NCBI RefSeq assembly: GCF_002095485.1
Contig: NZ_MLFS01000051.1
Span: 1-37,080, forward strand
Reading direction: 5' to 3'
DNA: 37,080 nucleotides
Origin: Pantoea wallisii
GTDB lineage: Bacteria > Pseudomonadota > Gammaproteobacteria > Enterobacterales > Enterobacteriaceae
How positions within the stretch are numbered: the first letter of the stretch is position 1; each line of letters starts with the position of its first letter. This document shows positions 9,502 through 19,276 of this stretch, one piece after another. The notes under the pieces are model-generated. The model was not told where the DNA came from, ran no database searches, and worked only from the letters and a program-made list of their open reading frames with translations. The position numbers were made by a program, and so were the translations under genes.

Positions 9502-11784
9502 TCAGAAATGCACGTTCGCCGTCAACAGGAAGGTCCGCGGCTCACCCGGATGGTAGCGGTAGCCACTCTTGTTGATTGAGGCAACGTAGTGGGTATCGAA
9601 AACGTTGTAGACATTAAGCTGCAGATCAAGATTGTTATTCACCTTGTATCCCAGCTTCGCGTCAGCTACCCAATAGCCTTCGGTATGATCGGGCGTACCG
9701 ACTGCACCATCGCTGCCGCGACGCAGGCTGCCGATATAACGCGTGCCCGCGCCCACCGACAGCGCATCGGTGGCCTGATACTGCGTCCATAACGTGAAGG
9801 CATGTTTCGGGGTATAGGCCAGCGCGGAAGATCCATCCTGCGCCACGCTTGCGCCTTCCCTTACCGAGGCATGCTGCATCGTGTAACCGGCAATGATCTG
9901 CCAGTCCGGGGTAAGATTCCCGGTGGCTGAGAGCTCATACCCTTCCACGCGCTTCGTGCCGGTTTGCGAGTAAGTGCCATCGTCGTTGGCGGTCACTTCA
10001 TTTTCGATATCGGTGCGGAACAGCGCAGCATTCAGCAACAGGCGCTTATCCAGCACCTGCCACTTGGTGCCCACCTCACCCGATTTAGCCTTTTGCGGTT
10101 TGAAATCTGTGCGGTTTGCGCTGTTGCCGCTTCCGCCCGCTGCCAGTGCAAAGCTACTGCCACCCGGCGGCTGTTGTGAAATCGCATAGTTAACATACAC
10201 ATTGCCCTGCTCGCTTACGCGATAGAGCGCGCCCGCTTTCCAGTTCACCAGATTACCGGATTTCGCGGTATCCACGGTAGTGACCGGCGTGTTGCGTGGC
10301 AGACCCGCCGGACAAGCCAGCGCGCCGCGTCCGCTGCCGCCACAGGCCGTGGCGCTGTCATATTCGGTGTGGTAATTATCGAGGCGAATCCCACCATTAA
10401 GCTCAAGACGATCGCCAATTGCCAGCGTGTCAAACGCATAGATGCCGAAGGTATCCGTCTGGCCATTGGCATTGGCCCCGTTGCGGTTCAGGCCGCCTGA
10501 CGAGATGCTGCTGACAGGGTGATAGATATTAACCGCCGGTGGCGTCAGCGCGTTCACACCGTAAGTAGTTTGATTTTCCCGCGTAAACTCCACGCCCGCA
10601 CTCACATCATGCCCCACCGCGCCGGTCATGAATTTTGAGGTGATGTTGGTCTGGTTCGTCAGAATACGGTTGCTAATGTCCTTAGTGTTTGCCAGCCGCG
10701 ACCAGCTCCAGCTGCCCACATCATCGTTTGGCGCCGTGATATTGCTGGCACCGCCCATCACTGCCGTTAACAGATACTCCTGCTTAACCCGCGACCAGCG
10801 CGTGGTGTTACGCAGCGTGGTGTTCTCACTCAGATCGTGTTCAACACGCAGCGTGGCGCTATCGGTAGTGGATTTGTCAAAATCGGAGTCTGTGCCGTAG
10901 TAGTTACTGGTCGCCACCTTGCCCGAATTGTTCAGCGCAGCATAGGCGGCCGATGGCGCGGAATAGCCCGGCAAACCGATAACAGGGATGCCACCGTCCG
11001 GCGTATTGTTTTGATGCACGTGCAGATAGTTAACATATAAACGCGTTGCGGTATCCAGCCCCAGCGCCAGCGAAGGAGCCACGCCATAGCGCTCGTTTTG
11101 TACGTGGTCGCGGCCCGCATCATGGGTTTTCTCGCCCATCAGGTTGAGACGAAACGCGGCGTTATCATTAATGGCCTGGTTGTAGTCCAGCGTGCCACGA
11201 CGCATCCACGCGCTGCCTGCGCTGACCGAAGCATCAAGCCCGGTATCCAGACGCGGCTGTTTGCTGATCATATTGATTGAGCCCGATGGTGCGCTGCGCC
11301 CGTAATCGGTGCCGGAAGGCCCTTTGATCACTTCCACCTGCTGCGTGTTGAAGGTATCACGCGTGACGCTGCCAATATCACGCACGCCATCAACATAAAT
11401 ACTGTTTGAGGTATCGATGCCGCGCATATAGACCGCATCGCCGGTGGTCGAGTTGCCGTTCTCGCCGGCATAAAAGGCGCCCACGCCGGGCACGTTTTTC
11501 AGCGCGTCGGTGAGGTTATTTACCCCCTGATCCTTTATCACCTGCTCAGGAATCACCGTCATGGTGCGAGTCGTATCCACCAGCGGACGGGTAAATTTGG
11601 GATCGGCAGACGCGTTCGGCGCATACAGCGAAGGCGTACGCGCTTCAACCACCAGCGTATCATCAGAATTTTTGCCTGAACCGTCTGCTCCCAGAGCAGC
11701 AGCCGGTGAAATACCAATGCAAAGCCCGGTAAACAGGGTCAATGAATTAAAGCTGCCAAACGGCAGCGGGCGATTATTATCCAT
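9502..11784 (-). CDS. fiu: Catecholate siderophore TonB-dependent receptor Fiu
   Basis: An outer-membrane receptor for monomeric catechol-iron complexes. From the chosen start (MDNNRPLPFGSF) it is 760 residues, the same as E. coli Fiu, and similar throughout. Features are a signal peptide ending near AAALGADG, a TonB-box-like DDTLVVEA, the plug domain with YMRGIDTSNSIYVDGVRDIG and VEVIKGPSGTDYGRSAPSG, the beta-barrel, and the C-terminal signature ending LLTANVHF with terminal Phe. An in-frame ATG at 11823 has a closer AAGGG motif, but only 3 bases away and not conserved, so it was not used. A Fur box sits about 110 bases upstream. Confidence 0.96.
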   Translation of the reverse strand: MDNNRPLPFGSFNSLTLFTGLCIGISPAAALGADGSGKNSDDTLVVEARTPSLYAPNASADPKFTRPLVDTTRTMTVIPEQVIKDQGVNNLTDALKNVPGVGAFYAGENGNSTTGDAVYMRGIDTSNSIYVDGVRDIGSVTRDTFNTQQVEVIKGPSGTDYGRSAPSGSINMISKQPRLDTGLDASVSAGSAWMRRGTLDYNQAINDNAAFRLNLMGEKTHDAGRDHVQNERYGVAPSLALGLDTATRLYVNYLHVHQNNTPDGGIPVIGLPGYSAPSAAYAALNNSGKVATSNYYGTDSDFDKSTTDSATLRVEHDLSENTTLRNTTRWSRVKQEYLLTAVMGGASNITAPNDDVGSWSWSRLANTKDISNRILTNQTNITSKFMTGAVGHDVSAGVEFTRENQTTYGVNALTPPAVNIYHPVSSISSGGLNRNGANANGQTDTFGIYAFDTLAIGDRLELNGGIRLDNYHTEYDSATACGGSGRGALACPAGLPRNTPVTTVDTAKSGNLVNWKAGALYRVSEQGNVYVNYAISQQPPGGSSFALAAGGSGNSANRTDFKPQKAKSGEVGTKWQVLDKRLLLNAALFRTDIENEVTANDDGTYSQTGTKRVEGYELSATGNLTPDWQIIAGYTMQHASVREGASVAQDGSSALAYTPKHAFTLWTQYQATDALSVGAGTRYIGSLRRGSDGAVGTPDHTEGYWVADAKLGYKVNNNLDLQLNVYNVFDTHYVASINKSGYRYHPGEPRTFLLTANVHF

Positions 11785-12036
11785 GTTAAAAGGTAAATTT
11801 CTTATCGTTATTGATGCGCGCATTATCCCTTGCCAGATTGATATTCAGGCACAGCCCTGAATAACGGCATATTTCCGGGATAACCCCCAAATGATAATGC
11901 CAATGGTTATCATTTACCTTTATATTCTTACATGAGCTCTGCAGACTGGAAAGACTTTTCTTTACGTAAACATTACATAATCAATACAGTTGAATGAATG
12001 GGTTAAAAGCGATCAGAGGATGGAGAGCAGAGATAA
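11785..12036 (-). promoter_or_regulatory. fiu promoter/leader region
   Basis: This is the non-coding stretch between fiu and the terminator of the small upstream gene. It contains the fiu 5' leader (about 110 bases from the Fur box to the ATG) and the Fur box annotated separately. The remainder, roughly 11920-12030, is AT-rich, and no gene was found in it. Confidence 0.6.
11893..11911 (-). promoter_or_regulatory. Fur box upstream of fiu
   Basis: The 19-mer GATAATGCCAATGGTTATC is an inverted repeat extending outward to AAATGATAA / TTATCATTT. It closely matches the Fur consensus GATAATGATAATCATTATC. Its position upstream of a TonB-dependent siderophore receptor is exactly where Fur repression is expected. 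Confidence 0.9.
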
Positions 12037-12064
12037 AAAAACCCGCCTTCATAAAGCGGGTTTT
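12037..12064 (-). terminator. Rho-independent terminator of the 56-codon gene
   Basis: A stem ACCCGC / GCGGGT, extended by flanking A:T pairs, surrounds a 9-base loop. Read on the minus strand the hairpin is followed by seven T residues; on the plus strand by only four. It therefore best serves minus-strand transcription, ending the small gene whose stop is about 57 bases upstream. It could also insulate fiu from readthrough. Confidence 0.85.
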
Positions 12065-12120
12065 AACGGAAAGCGCATAGCTCGTTCCAGTAGCTGTAGC
12101 GTATTAGCCGGGGCACACGT

Positions 12121-12291
12121 CTATCGATCATAGTAGCGCCAGACCGAGGGGTGGAACTCAATACCGTACAGCTGGCTAACCGGGATGAGCAGGTCGATAT
12201 GCTTGCTGAGATCATACTCAGGCTGACCTGCCGGCGCTCCGCGGGTGGCAGTGAGTCGGGAAAACCACTGCTGCAGGATCTTTTTCATCAT
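12121..12291 (-). CDS. Small protein of unknown function (56 residues)
   Basis: A 57-codon reading frame too short for usual length cut-offs. It begins MMKKILQQWFSRL and ends FHPSVWRYYDR, with an acidic/hydrophobic middle (YDLSKHIDLLIPVSQLYGIEF). Support for a real gene is a GGAG Shine-Dalgarno motif about 6 bases before the first of two ATG codons, and a good Rho-independent terminator downstream on the same strand. I do not recognise the family. There is no signal peptide or clear membrane segment, although the N-terminus is basic and amphipathic. It lies alone between fiu and yeeO. Confidence 0.7.
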   Translation of the reverse strand: MMKKILQQWFSRLTATRGAPAGQPEYDLSKHIDLLIPVSQLYGIEFHPSVWRYYDR

Positions 12292-12396
12292 CAGCTTCTC
12301 CGGAAAGGATGGACCCTGCCAGTAGAACGCACGCCCTGTGATTAGCCAAACAAGAAGTTGTGCGTTGGATAATCACATTATGCATATCAGCTGCGG

Positions 12397-13809
12397 CTAT
12401 CCCCCACTCTTCGCCAGCATGCGGCGATAGTTATTCAGCCACTTACCGCTGGTGAGGCGGCCCCAGAAGAAGATACCGCGCACCGTCCAGTCAAGGAACA
12501 TCCCCAGCCACACCCCGATGACGCCCATTCCCAGCTCAATGCCCAACAGATAGCCGGCAACCACGCGCGCGCCCCACATACTGAACATGGAGACATACAT
12601 GGTGTAACGGGCGTCGCGTGCGCCTTTGAGTCCGGCCGGCAGCACCCAGGATGCCGTCCAGATCGGCATAAAGGCGGCGTTCAGCCAGATGAGATGTTTG
12701 GTGACCTCAATCACTTCCGGATCGCGGGTGTAGAACTTCGCCAGCGTGCCCGCCAGCGGCACGGTAATCAGGGCCAGCGTACAGAGCCCAATCATCGCCA
12801 GCCAGAATACATGTTTTATCTGCCGCTCAGCCTGCATCACCTGATTCCGGCCCAGCCGCTTGCCGGTAATAATGGTGGAGGCCGACCCCAGCGCGTTCCC
12901 CGGCAGGTTGATCAGCGTCGCAATGGAGAAGGCGATAAAGTTACCGGCGATCTCATTGGTGCCCATACCGGCAACAAAGATCTGCGTCAGTAATTTTCCT
13001 CCGTTAAACAGCACGGATTCAATACTGGCCGGCACGCCGATGCCCAGCACTTCCATCAGAATGTTGCGGTCCCAGCGCCGAAAGTAGCTGGCCAGCGTAA
13101 TTTTCAGCGCTGGCGTAATACCGCGATAGAGCACGTAGAGGGCCGCGGCCGCGCCGATATAGCGTGAGATCGTCAGCCCAAGTCCGGCCCCGACAAAGCC
13201 CATCCCTTCCCAGCCCAGCGCACCGTAGATCAACACGCTACTGATCACGATGTTCAGGATGTTCATGCCGCCGTTGATCAGCATGGGGATTTTAGTATTA
13301 CCCGCGCCGCGCAACGCGCCGCTGCCAATCAGCGCAATGGCCGCCGCCGGGTAGCTCCACGCCGAGGTTTGCAGATAGCTCAGCGCCAGCTCTTTGACCT
13401 GCGGCTCCGCGCTGCCGGCGATCACATCGATAATCAGATGCCCCCAGATTTCGATGGCGATGACCAGCGCGAAAGCCAGCATAGTCATCAGCCCAAGCGA
13501 CTGCCGCGTCGCCGCACGCGCGCGTTTACCGTTGCGCTTTGCCAGGCTAAATGCCACCACCACCGTGGTACCCAGATCGATGGCGGCGAAGAAAGAGATA
13601 ATCACCATGTTGAAGCTGTCAGCCAGCCCCACGCCCGCCATCGCCTCTTTACCCAGCCAGCTGACCAGGAAAGTACTGAGCACGCCCATCAGCATGACGC
13701 ACAGATTTTCGATAAAGATGGGCACCGCTAACGGAGTAATTTCACGCCAGAACAGCGTGCGGTAAGCACGCCGTTTGGGATACCACGGCGTGTTTCTTAC
13801 CGCACGCAT
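12397..13809 (-). CDS. yeeO: MATE family efflux transporter YeeO-like
   Basis: A multidrug and toxic compound extrusion (MATE) inner-membrane transporter; E. coli YeeO has been associated with flavin (FMN/FAD) and peptide export. The protein has about 12 hydrophobic segments and matches E. coli YeeO in blocks such as LFWREITPLAVPIF, FLVSWLGKEAMAGVGLADSFNMV, GSGALRGAGNTKIPML, GSASTIITGKRLG and SWVLPAGLKGARDARY. The start is uncertain: the frame extends upstream to a TTG at 13893, adding 28 residues. Neither start has a clear ribosome-binding site. The ATG at 13809 (MRAVRNTPWYPKRR) is chosen because similarity begins there. It follows livF on the same strand. Confidence 0.88.
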   Translation of the reverse strand: MRAVRNTPWYPKRRAYRTLFWREITPLAVPIFIENLCVMLMGVLSTFLVSWLGKEAMAGVGLADSFNMVIISFFAAIDLGTTVVVAFSLAKRNGKRARAATRQSLGLMTMLAFALVIAIEIWGHLIIDVIAGSAEPQVKELALSYLQTSAWSYPAAAIALIGSGALRGAGNTKIPMLINGGMNILNIVISSVLIYGALGWEGMGFVGAGLGLTISRYIGAAAALYVLYRGITPALKITLASYFRRWDRNILMEVLGIGVPASIESVLFNGGKLLTQIFVAGMGTNEIAGNFIAFSIATLINLPGNALGSASTIITGKRLGRNQVMQAERQIKHVFWLAMIGLCTLALITVPLAGTLAKFYTRDPEVIEVTKHLIWLNAAFMPIWTASWVLPAGLKGARDARYTMYVSMFSMWGARVVAGYLLGIELGMGVIGVWLGMFLDWTVRGIFFWGRLTSGKWLNNYRRMLAKSGG

Positions 13810-13929
13810 CACTGCTACGCCAGGATTTTGCAAGGGAGTACCAAATTGCCGGGAATAAGAAGAGGAGTAATAATGATGATAGGTGACTGACAATTATGCA
13901 AAGTGTTTGCCGCCGCCAGTTAATCATTA

Positions 13930-14669
13930 TTACAAACTTTTTATCGCCGGCACCGCGGCACCGCCCAGATAGGCACTGCGCACCTCATCGTTATTCAGTA
14001 ATTCGCTGCCGCTGCCGCTCAGGCGTATCTCCCCGTTGACCATCACATAACCGCGATCCGCCAGCTGCAGCGCATGCCGGGCGTTCTGCTCGACCAGGAA
14101 CAGCGTCATTCCCTGTTGCGTCAGCTCGCGCAGGATGCTGAAGATCTGCTTTACCACCAGCGGGGCCAGGCCAAGACTCGGCTCATCCAGCAGCAGCAGG
14201 CCGGGCCGGCTCATCAGCGCGCGCGCAATCGCCAGCATCTGCTGTTCACCGCCTGAAAGCGTCATCGCCCGCTGCTTACGCCGCTCAAGCAGCCGCGGAA
14301 ACAGCTGATACATACGCTCTTTATCCTGTTTGCTATAGCGCTCGCCAATGGCAATGGTGCCCATCAGCAGATTCTCCTCCACCGTCATATCCGGAAAAAT
14401 ACGCCGTCCCTCCGGCGCCTGCGCGATGCCGCTGGCGGCAATAAAGTGCGTTGAGCGCTGGCTGATGGCTTCACCGCGCAGACGAATCTCACCGCTGGCG
14501 ATGCGCGGCTGGCCAAATATTGACATCAGCAGCGTGGATTTCCCCGCGCCGTTTGCGCCAATCAGCGCCACCGTTTCCCCCTCATTAATCGTCAGCGACA
14601 CCTGCTTCAGCGCCTGTACCGGGCCATAGAAAACGTCAACCTGTTCGAGGCCAGCATCGGATTAGCCAT
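13930..14669 (-). CDS. livF: Branched-chain amino acid ABC transporter ATP-binding protein LivF (single-base frameshift near the start)
   Basis: The second ATPase of the LIV/Bra importer. Walker [12 protein letters not shown], signature LSGGEQQMLAIARAL, Walker B LLLLDEPSLGLAP and the switch His in LFLVEQNARHA are intact. The expected start is the ATG at 14669 (MANPMLA), preceded by GAGGAG and overlapping the livG stop by 8 bases. From it the frame is lost after about 7 codons. Restoring one C in minus-strand GGCCTCG (plus 14649-14650) gives MANPMLALEQVDVFYGPVQALKQVSLTINEGE and 246 residues. As given, only the frame from an internal GTG at 14601 is open. A sequencing error is the likeliest cause. 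Confidence 0.88.
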
Positions 14670-15536
14670 GGTCGTTCTCCTCTTCTGCACCCAGGTACGC
14701 GGCGATCACTTTCGGATCGTGACGAATCTGCTGTGGCGTGCCCTGAGCAATGACATCACCGTGATCAAGCACCACGATATGGTCTGAAATGCGCATCACC
14801 ATCGGCATGTCATGCTCAATCAGCAGGACGCTGATACGGTGATCGGCGCGCAGCCGGTGCAATATCTCACTGAGCGCTTCCGTTTCGACCGGGTTCAGTC
14901 CGGCTGCCGGCTCATCCAGGCAGATCAACTCCGGCTGCGTGCACATTGCGCGGGCGATCTCCAGCCGGCGCTGCTGCCCGTACGAGAGCGTTCCGGCCAG
15001 CCGGTTAGCGCTGGCAACCAGATCAACCCGCTCCAGCCAGTAGAAGGCGCGATCGAGCGCGCGGTTCTCCGCCTCACGGTACCTCGGGTATTCAGTACGC
15101 CCGCCAGTAACTGGCGATTCACCCGCATGTGCTGCGCCACCAGCAGGTTTTCAATGACCGACATTTCACGGAACAGCCGGATATTCTGAAACGTGCGCGC
15201 CAGCCCGGCGCGATTCACCAGATGCGCGCCGCCAAACATTTTGTACCAGACGCGCGATCCCAGCCGGTGCGGATGTAGCCAGTCAGTGGGGTGGATTTTT
15301 TGCCCGAGGATCTGCATCACATCGGTGCTGCGCTGGTTGGCGTTGAGCGTAATGCAGCCGCCGGTGGCGCGATAAAATCCGGTCAGGCAGTTGAACACGG
15401 TGGTTTTACCGGCGCCGTTGGGCCCGATCAGCGCCGTGACCGACCCGCGCTCAACCGCCAGACTGACATCATTGAGCGCTTTAATGCCGCCAAAGCGCAT
15501 CATCAGGTGCTCGACCTGCAGGATGGCATCACTCAT
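14662..15536 (-). CDS. livG: Branched-chain amino acid ABC transporter ATP-binding protein LivG (single-base frameshift)
   Basis: The first ATPase of the LIV/Bra importer. The N-terminal part (from 15536) has Walker A GPNGAGKTTVFNCLTGFYRATGG and the Q-loop ARTFQNIRLFREMSVIENLLVAQ. The rest, with Walker B ICLDEPAAGLNP and LLIEHDMPMVM, continues in another frame to 14662. Adding one C to the CCC at minus 15087-15085 joins them through LLAGVLNTPRYREAEN and restores the signature region LSYGQQRRLEIARAM, giving 291 residues. About 30 residues between the Walker A domain and Q-loop are extra compared with 255-residue E. coli LivG. The start overlaps the livM end by 8 bases. Confidence 0.9.
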
Positions 15537-16812
15537 GGCGCACCCCTTTACGCAGCGGCACGCCCACGCGCGCGGTCCGCACCAGCCCGCGCGGACGCCA
15601 GATCATCATCAGCACCATCAGCATGCCAAACAGCAGCACGCGGTACTCGGCGAAGCTGCGCAGCAGCTCGGGCGCAACCGTCAGCACAAAGGCTGCCAGC
15701 ACCACACCGAGCGTTGAGCCCATCCCGCCCAGCACCACAATCGCCAGAATCAGCGCGGACTCAAAAAAGGTAAAGGAGGTGGGGTTAACAAAGCCCTGAT
15801 AGCTGGCGAAAAACACGCCGGCGATGCCCGCCGTTGAGGCCCCGAGCATGAACGCCGAGAGCTTGACCAGCACATGATTGAGCCCCATCGCACGACAGGC
15901 GACCTCATCTTCACGCAGCGCTTCCCACGCGCGACCAATCGGCATTCGCGTCAGCCGATGCTTAATAAACAGCACCAGCAGCACCACCAGAACCAGTACC
16001 ACATAGATAAAGATGAACTTCATATTGGGGTTGTAATCGAGGTGCAGAAACTCGTAATACGGCACCCCGCCTTCGCGCGCGCGTCGCACAAACTCCAGTC
16101 CGAGAAACGTGGGCGGCGGTACCGATACGCCATTGGGACCGCCGGTAAAGGCGAGCCAGTTGTTCAGCACCAGCCTGATAATCTCACCGAAGCCGAGCGT
16201 GACGATCGCCAGATAGTCACCGTGCATGCGCAGCACCGGAAATCCCAGCAGCGCGCCGGCAAACGCCGCCAGCAGCGCTGCAATCGGCAACATGCTCCAG
16301 AAACCGAGACCCAAATACTGGTAGCCGAGCGCCAGACCGTATGCGCCGATGGCGTAGAACGCGACGTAACCGAGATCGAGCAGTCCGGCCAGCCCCACCA
16401 CAATATTGAGCCCCAGCCCCAGCAGCACATAGATCAGCCCGAGTATCACCACGGTCAGCAGATATTTACTGGAGAGAAACGGGAACGCCAGGGCGACGAT
16501 CAGCAGCAGCGGCACGATCCAGCGCAGGCGTGACCGATAGCCGGGCTCGCGCACGTAGACGCCGTCGTCACTGCTTTCAAATTTGCGGATAAAGCGCGCG
16601 CCTGCCCCGGTTTGCAAAAACAGGCTCAGCAGCAAACGCCCGGCCATGACAATGGCCACCAGCACCGCCACCCGCAGCGGCGAGAGGGTAAAGCTGTATC
16701 CTTTGAGCACCACGCCGACAATCGGGCCAAATACCACCAGCGCGATGAGCCCGGCCAGCAGCGTATCGCGCAGCGCCTGGCGCAGGCGCATACTTTGCGT
16801 CATTGCATTCAT
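15529..16812 (-). CDS. livM: Branched-chain amino acid ABC transporter permease LivM
   Basis: One of the two inner-membrane permeases of the LIV/Bra importer. The 427-residue length matches E. coli LivM (425). Family blocks include GLGLNIVVGLAGLLDLGYVAFYAIGAY, VLRMHGDYLAIVTLGFGEIIRLVLNN, the coupling region GRAWEALREDEVACRAMGLN and AIVVLGGMGSTLGVVLAA. The ATG at 16812 follows GAGGA at 7-8 bases. It starts 10 bases after the livH stop and overlaps livG by 8 bases. The frame is intact. Confidence 0.95.
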   Translation of the reverse strand: MNAMTQSMRLRQALRDTLLAGLIALVVFGPIVGVVLKGYSFTLSPLRVAVLVAIVMAGRLLLSLFLQTGAGARFIRKFESSDDGVYVREPGYRSRLRWIVPLLLIVALAFPFLSSKYLLTVVILGLIYVLLGLGLNIVVGLAGLLDLGYVAFYAIGAYGLALGYQYLGLGFWSMLPIAALLAAFAGALLGFPVLRMHGDYLAIVTLGFGEIIRLVLNNWLAFTGGPNGVSVPPPTFLGLEFVRRAREGGVPYYEFLHLDYNPNMKFIFIYVVLVLVVLLVLFIKHRLTRMPIGRAWEALREDEVACRAMGLNHVLVKLSAFMLGASTAGIAGVFFASYQGFVNPTSFTFFESALILAIVVLGGMGSTLGVVLAAFVLTVAPELLRSFAEYRVLLFGMLMVLMMIWRPRGLVRTARVGVPLRKGVRHE

Positions 16813-16822
16813 TCGGGCTTCC

Positions 16823-17736
<914 letters not shown>

Positions 17737-17787
17737 AATCAATCTCGCAGGTAAAGGGCGCGTGCGATACGTACCCGGATGCGACAG

Positions 17788-17806
17788 GCCCCGCGTTTCA
17801 CGGGGC
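17788..17806 (-). other. Intercistronic hairpin between the binding-protein gene and livH
   Basis: The stem GCCCCG / CGGGGC encloses a 7-base loop. It is flanked by CGGATGCG and CGCCGGATGG, resembling the head of enterobacterial REP units. It lies 12 bases after the binding-protein stop and has no T-tract. It is more likely an mRNA-stabilising or attenuating element than a full terminator. Confidence 0.6.
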
Positions 17807-17817
17807 GCCGGATGGAT

Positions 17818-18933
17818 TTACAGCTGGTGATATTTGCCTTTGTCATCCCACTGGTAGACGACGTAATCGGAGACTTTGAGATCGCCTTTGTCATCCCAGG
17901 CCTTTTTGCCCATGACGGTATCGACGCTATTGGATTTCAGCCAGTCACTGGCCTTATCGTTGTCTTTTCCTGCAGCTTTATAGGCCGCGGCCAGCGCCTG
18001 AATGGAGGCATAGGCATACAGCGTATAGCCCTCGGGTTCAAATCCGCTGGCGCGGAATTTGTCGATCACCGCTTTACCGGCGGCAATCGTTCGCGGATCG
18101 TTACCAAAGGTCATGTAGATGCCTTTGGTGAACTGCGGACCCCCGGCAGCGGTGACCAGCTCTTCCGTGACGATACAGTCGCCGGAGAAGAAGGCGGCAT
18201 TGACGCCCTGCTCACGCATCTGGCGCACCAGCGGCCCCGCTTCCGGATGGCAGCCCCCGAAATAGACGACATCCGGTTTCACCGCGCCAATCTTCGTCAC
18301 CAGCGCGTTAAAATCTTTCTCCCCGCGCGATAGCCCTTCATACAGCACCTCTTTAACGCCGCGCTTCTCCAGTGCCGCCTTCGTGGCATCCGCCAGCCCC
18401 TGACCGTAAGTGTCTTTATCGTGGATCACGGCCACTCGCTTCGCTTTCAGCGTGTCGAGCATGTAGCTGGCCGCGATGCTGCCCTGCTGATCGTCACGCC
18501 CACACATCCGGAACAGGGTTTTCATCCCGCGCTCGGTAATTTGCGGATTGGTTGAGCCTGGCGTGATGGAGAGCACACCGGCCTCGTCATAGACCTCGGA
18601 AGCGGGCATGGTTGAGGAGGAGCAGAAGTGCCCGACCACCGCCATCACTTTGTCCTGATCGACCAGGCGGTTAGCCACCGCCACCGCCTGTTTGGGCTCA
18701 CAGGCATCGTCGCCCTGTACCAGCACAATCTTTTCGCCATTGATGCCACCGGCGGCGTTGATATCCGCCGCAGCCTGGCTGGCACCTTTCCAGTACTGCG
18801 TACCGTACGTTGCATTCGGGCCGGTGAACGGACCGGCGACACCGATTTTTATGTCAGCCTGGGCATAAAACGCCATGCTTAAACAACCTGCAATCACCAC
18901 CTTCAAAGGGTTTTTTGTGAATTTCAAAGACAT
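17818..18933 (-). CDS. Branched-chain amino acid periplasmic binding protein (LivJ/BraC-like)
   Basis: The periplasmic receptor of the LIV importer (Peripla_BP_6 fold), 371 residues. The ATG at 18933 gives a clear signal peptide, a basic start followed by a hydrophobic stretch and cleavage after FYAQA, then DIKIGVAGPFTGPNATYG. Later blocks are VVGHFCSSSTMPASEVY, ITPGSTNPQITERG, VYFGGCHPEAGPLVRQM and the C-terminus GDLKVSDYVVYQWDDKGKYHQL. This C-terminal half recalls Pseudomonas BraC more than E. coli LivJ/LivK, so no symbol is assigned. An upstream-extended reading frame to 19173 is ignored because it would hide the signal peptide. It is the first gene of the operon. Confidence 0.93.
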   Translation of the reverse strand: MSLKFTKNPLKVVIAGCLSMAFYAQADIKIGVAGPFTGPNATYGTQYWKGASQAAADINAAGGINGEKIVLVQGDDACEPKQAVAVANRLVDQDKVMAVVGHFCSSSTMPASEVYDEAGVLSITPGSTNPQITERGMKTLFRMCGRDDQQGSIAASYMLDTLKAKRVAVIHDKDTYGQGLADATKAALEKRGVKEVLYEGLSRGEKDFNALVTKIGAVKPDVVYFGGCHPEAGPLVRQMREQGVNAAFFSGDCIVTEELVTAAGGPQFTKGIYMTFGNDPRTIAAGKAVIDKFRASGFEPEGYTLYAYASIQALAAAYKAAGKDNDKASDWLKSNSVDTVMGKKAWDDKGDLKVSDYVVYQWDDKGKYHQL

Positions 18934-19276
18934 GCTTTCAATCCTCAACGGGTCAGGAACGGAGCCATACCACGGCCTGGGAGAGATCAATTTGAAACAC
19001 TTCGGAAGCAGTGTGGCATGGGGCGCCACGGTTGAGATATAAGCAAAAAGCTCGCCAGAGAAGACGGTCGGTGACAATTTTTTGCAGCGGCATCGCGCTA
19101 ACGCTGAAAATACGCGACGTGGCATCCCTGCTTGATCAATAAACATAGCCAGCCTTACGTAACGCACCAGCACCGCGATAGTGCAGAATGCGTTCGATCA
19201 CAGATTCTTCATCGTAATGAGCGCGTTATCCGCTATGCTCTGGTCAAACTGGTCCACGTTTCCTCAAGGAGAACCT
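18934..19276. promoter_or_regulatory. Divergent promoter region between the binding-protein gene and amn
   Basis: This 343-base non-coding region must carry promoters for both the liv operon (minus) and amn (plus). A TATGCT hexamer at about 19233 is a possible amn -10 element. E. coli amn is under PhoB control, but no convincing Pho box was seen here. No gene was recognised. Confidence 0.5.

Noticed and set aside
13742..13927. 61-codon minus-strand frame at the yeeO start
   Set aside because: It overlaps the yeeO N-terminal region in another frame and has no supporting signals.
18934..19276. Pho box in front of amn
   Set aside because: Expected from E. coli, but no sequence resembling the tandem CTGTCAT repeats was found.
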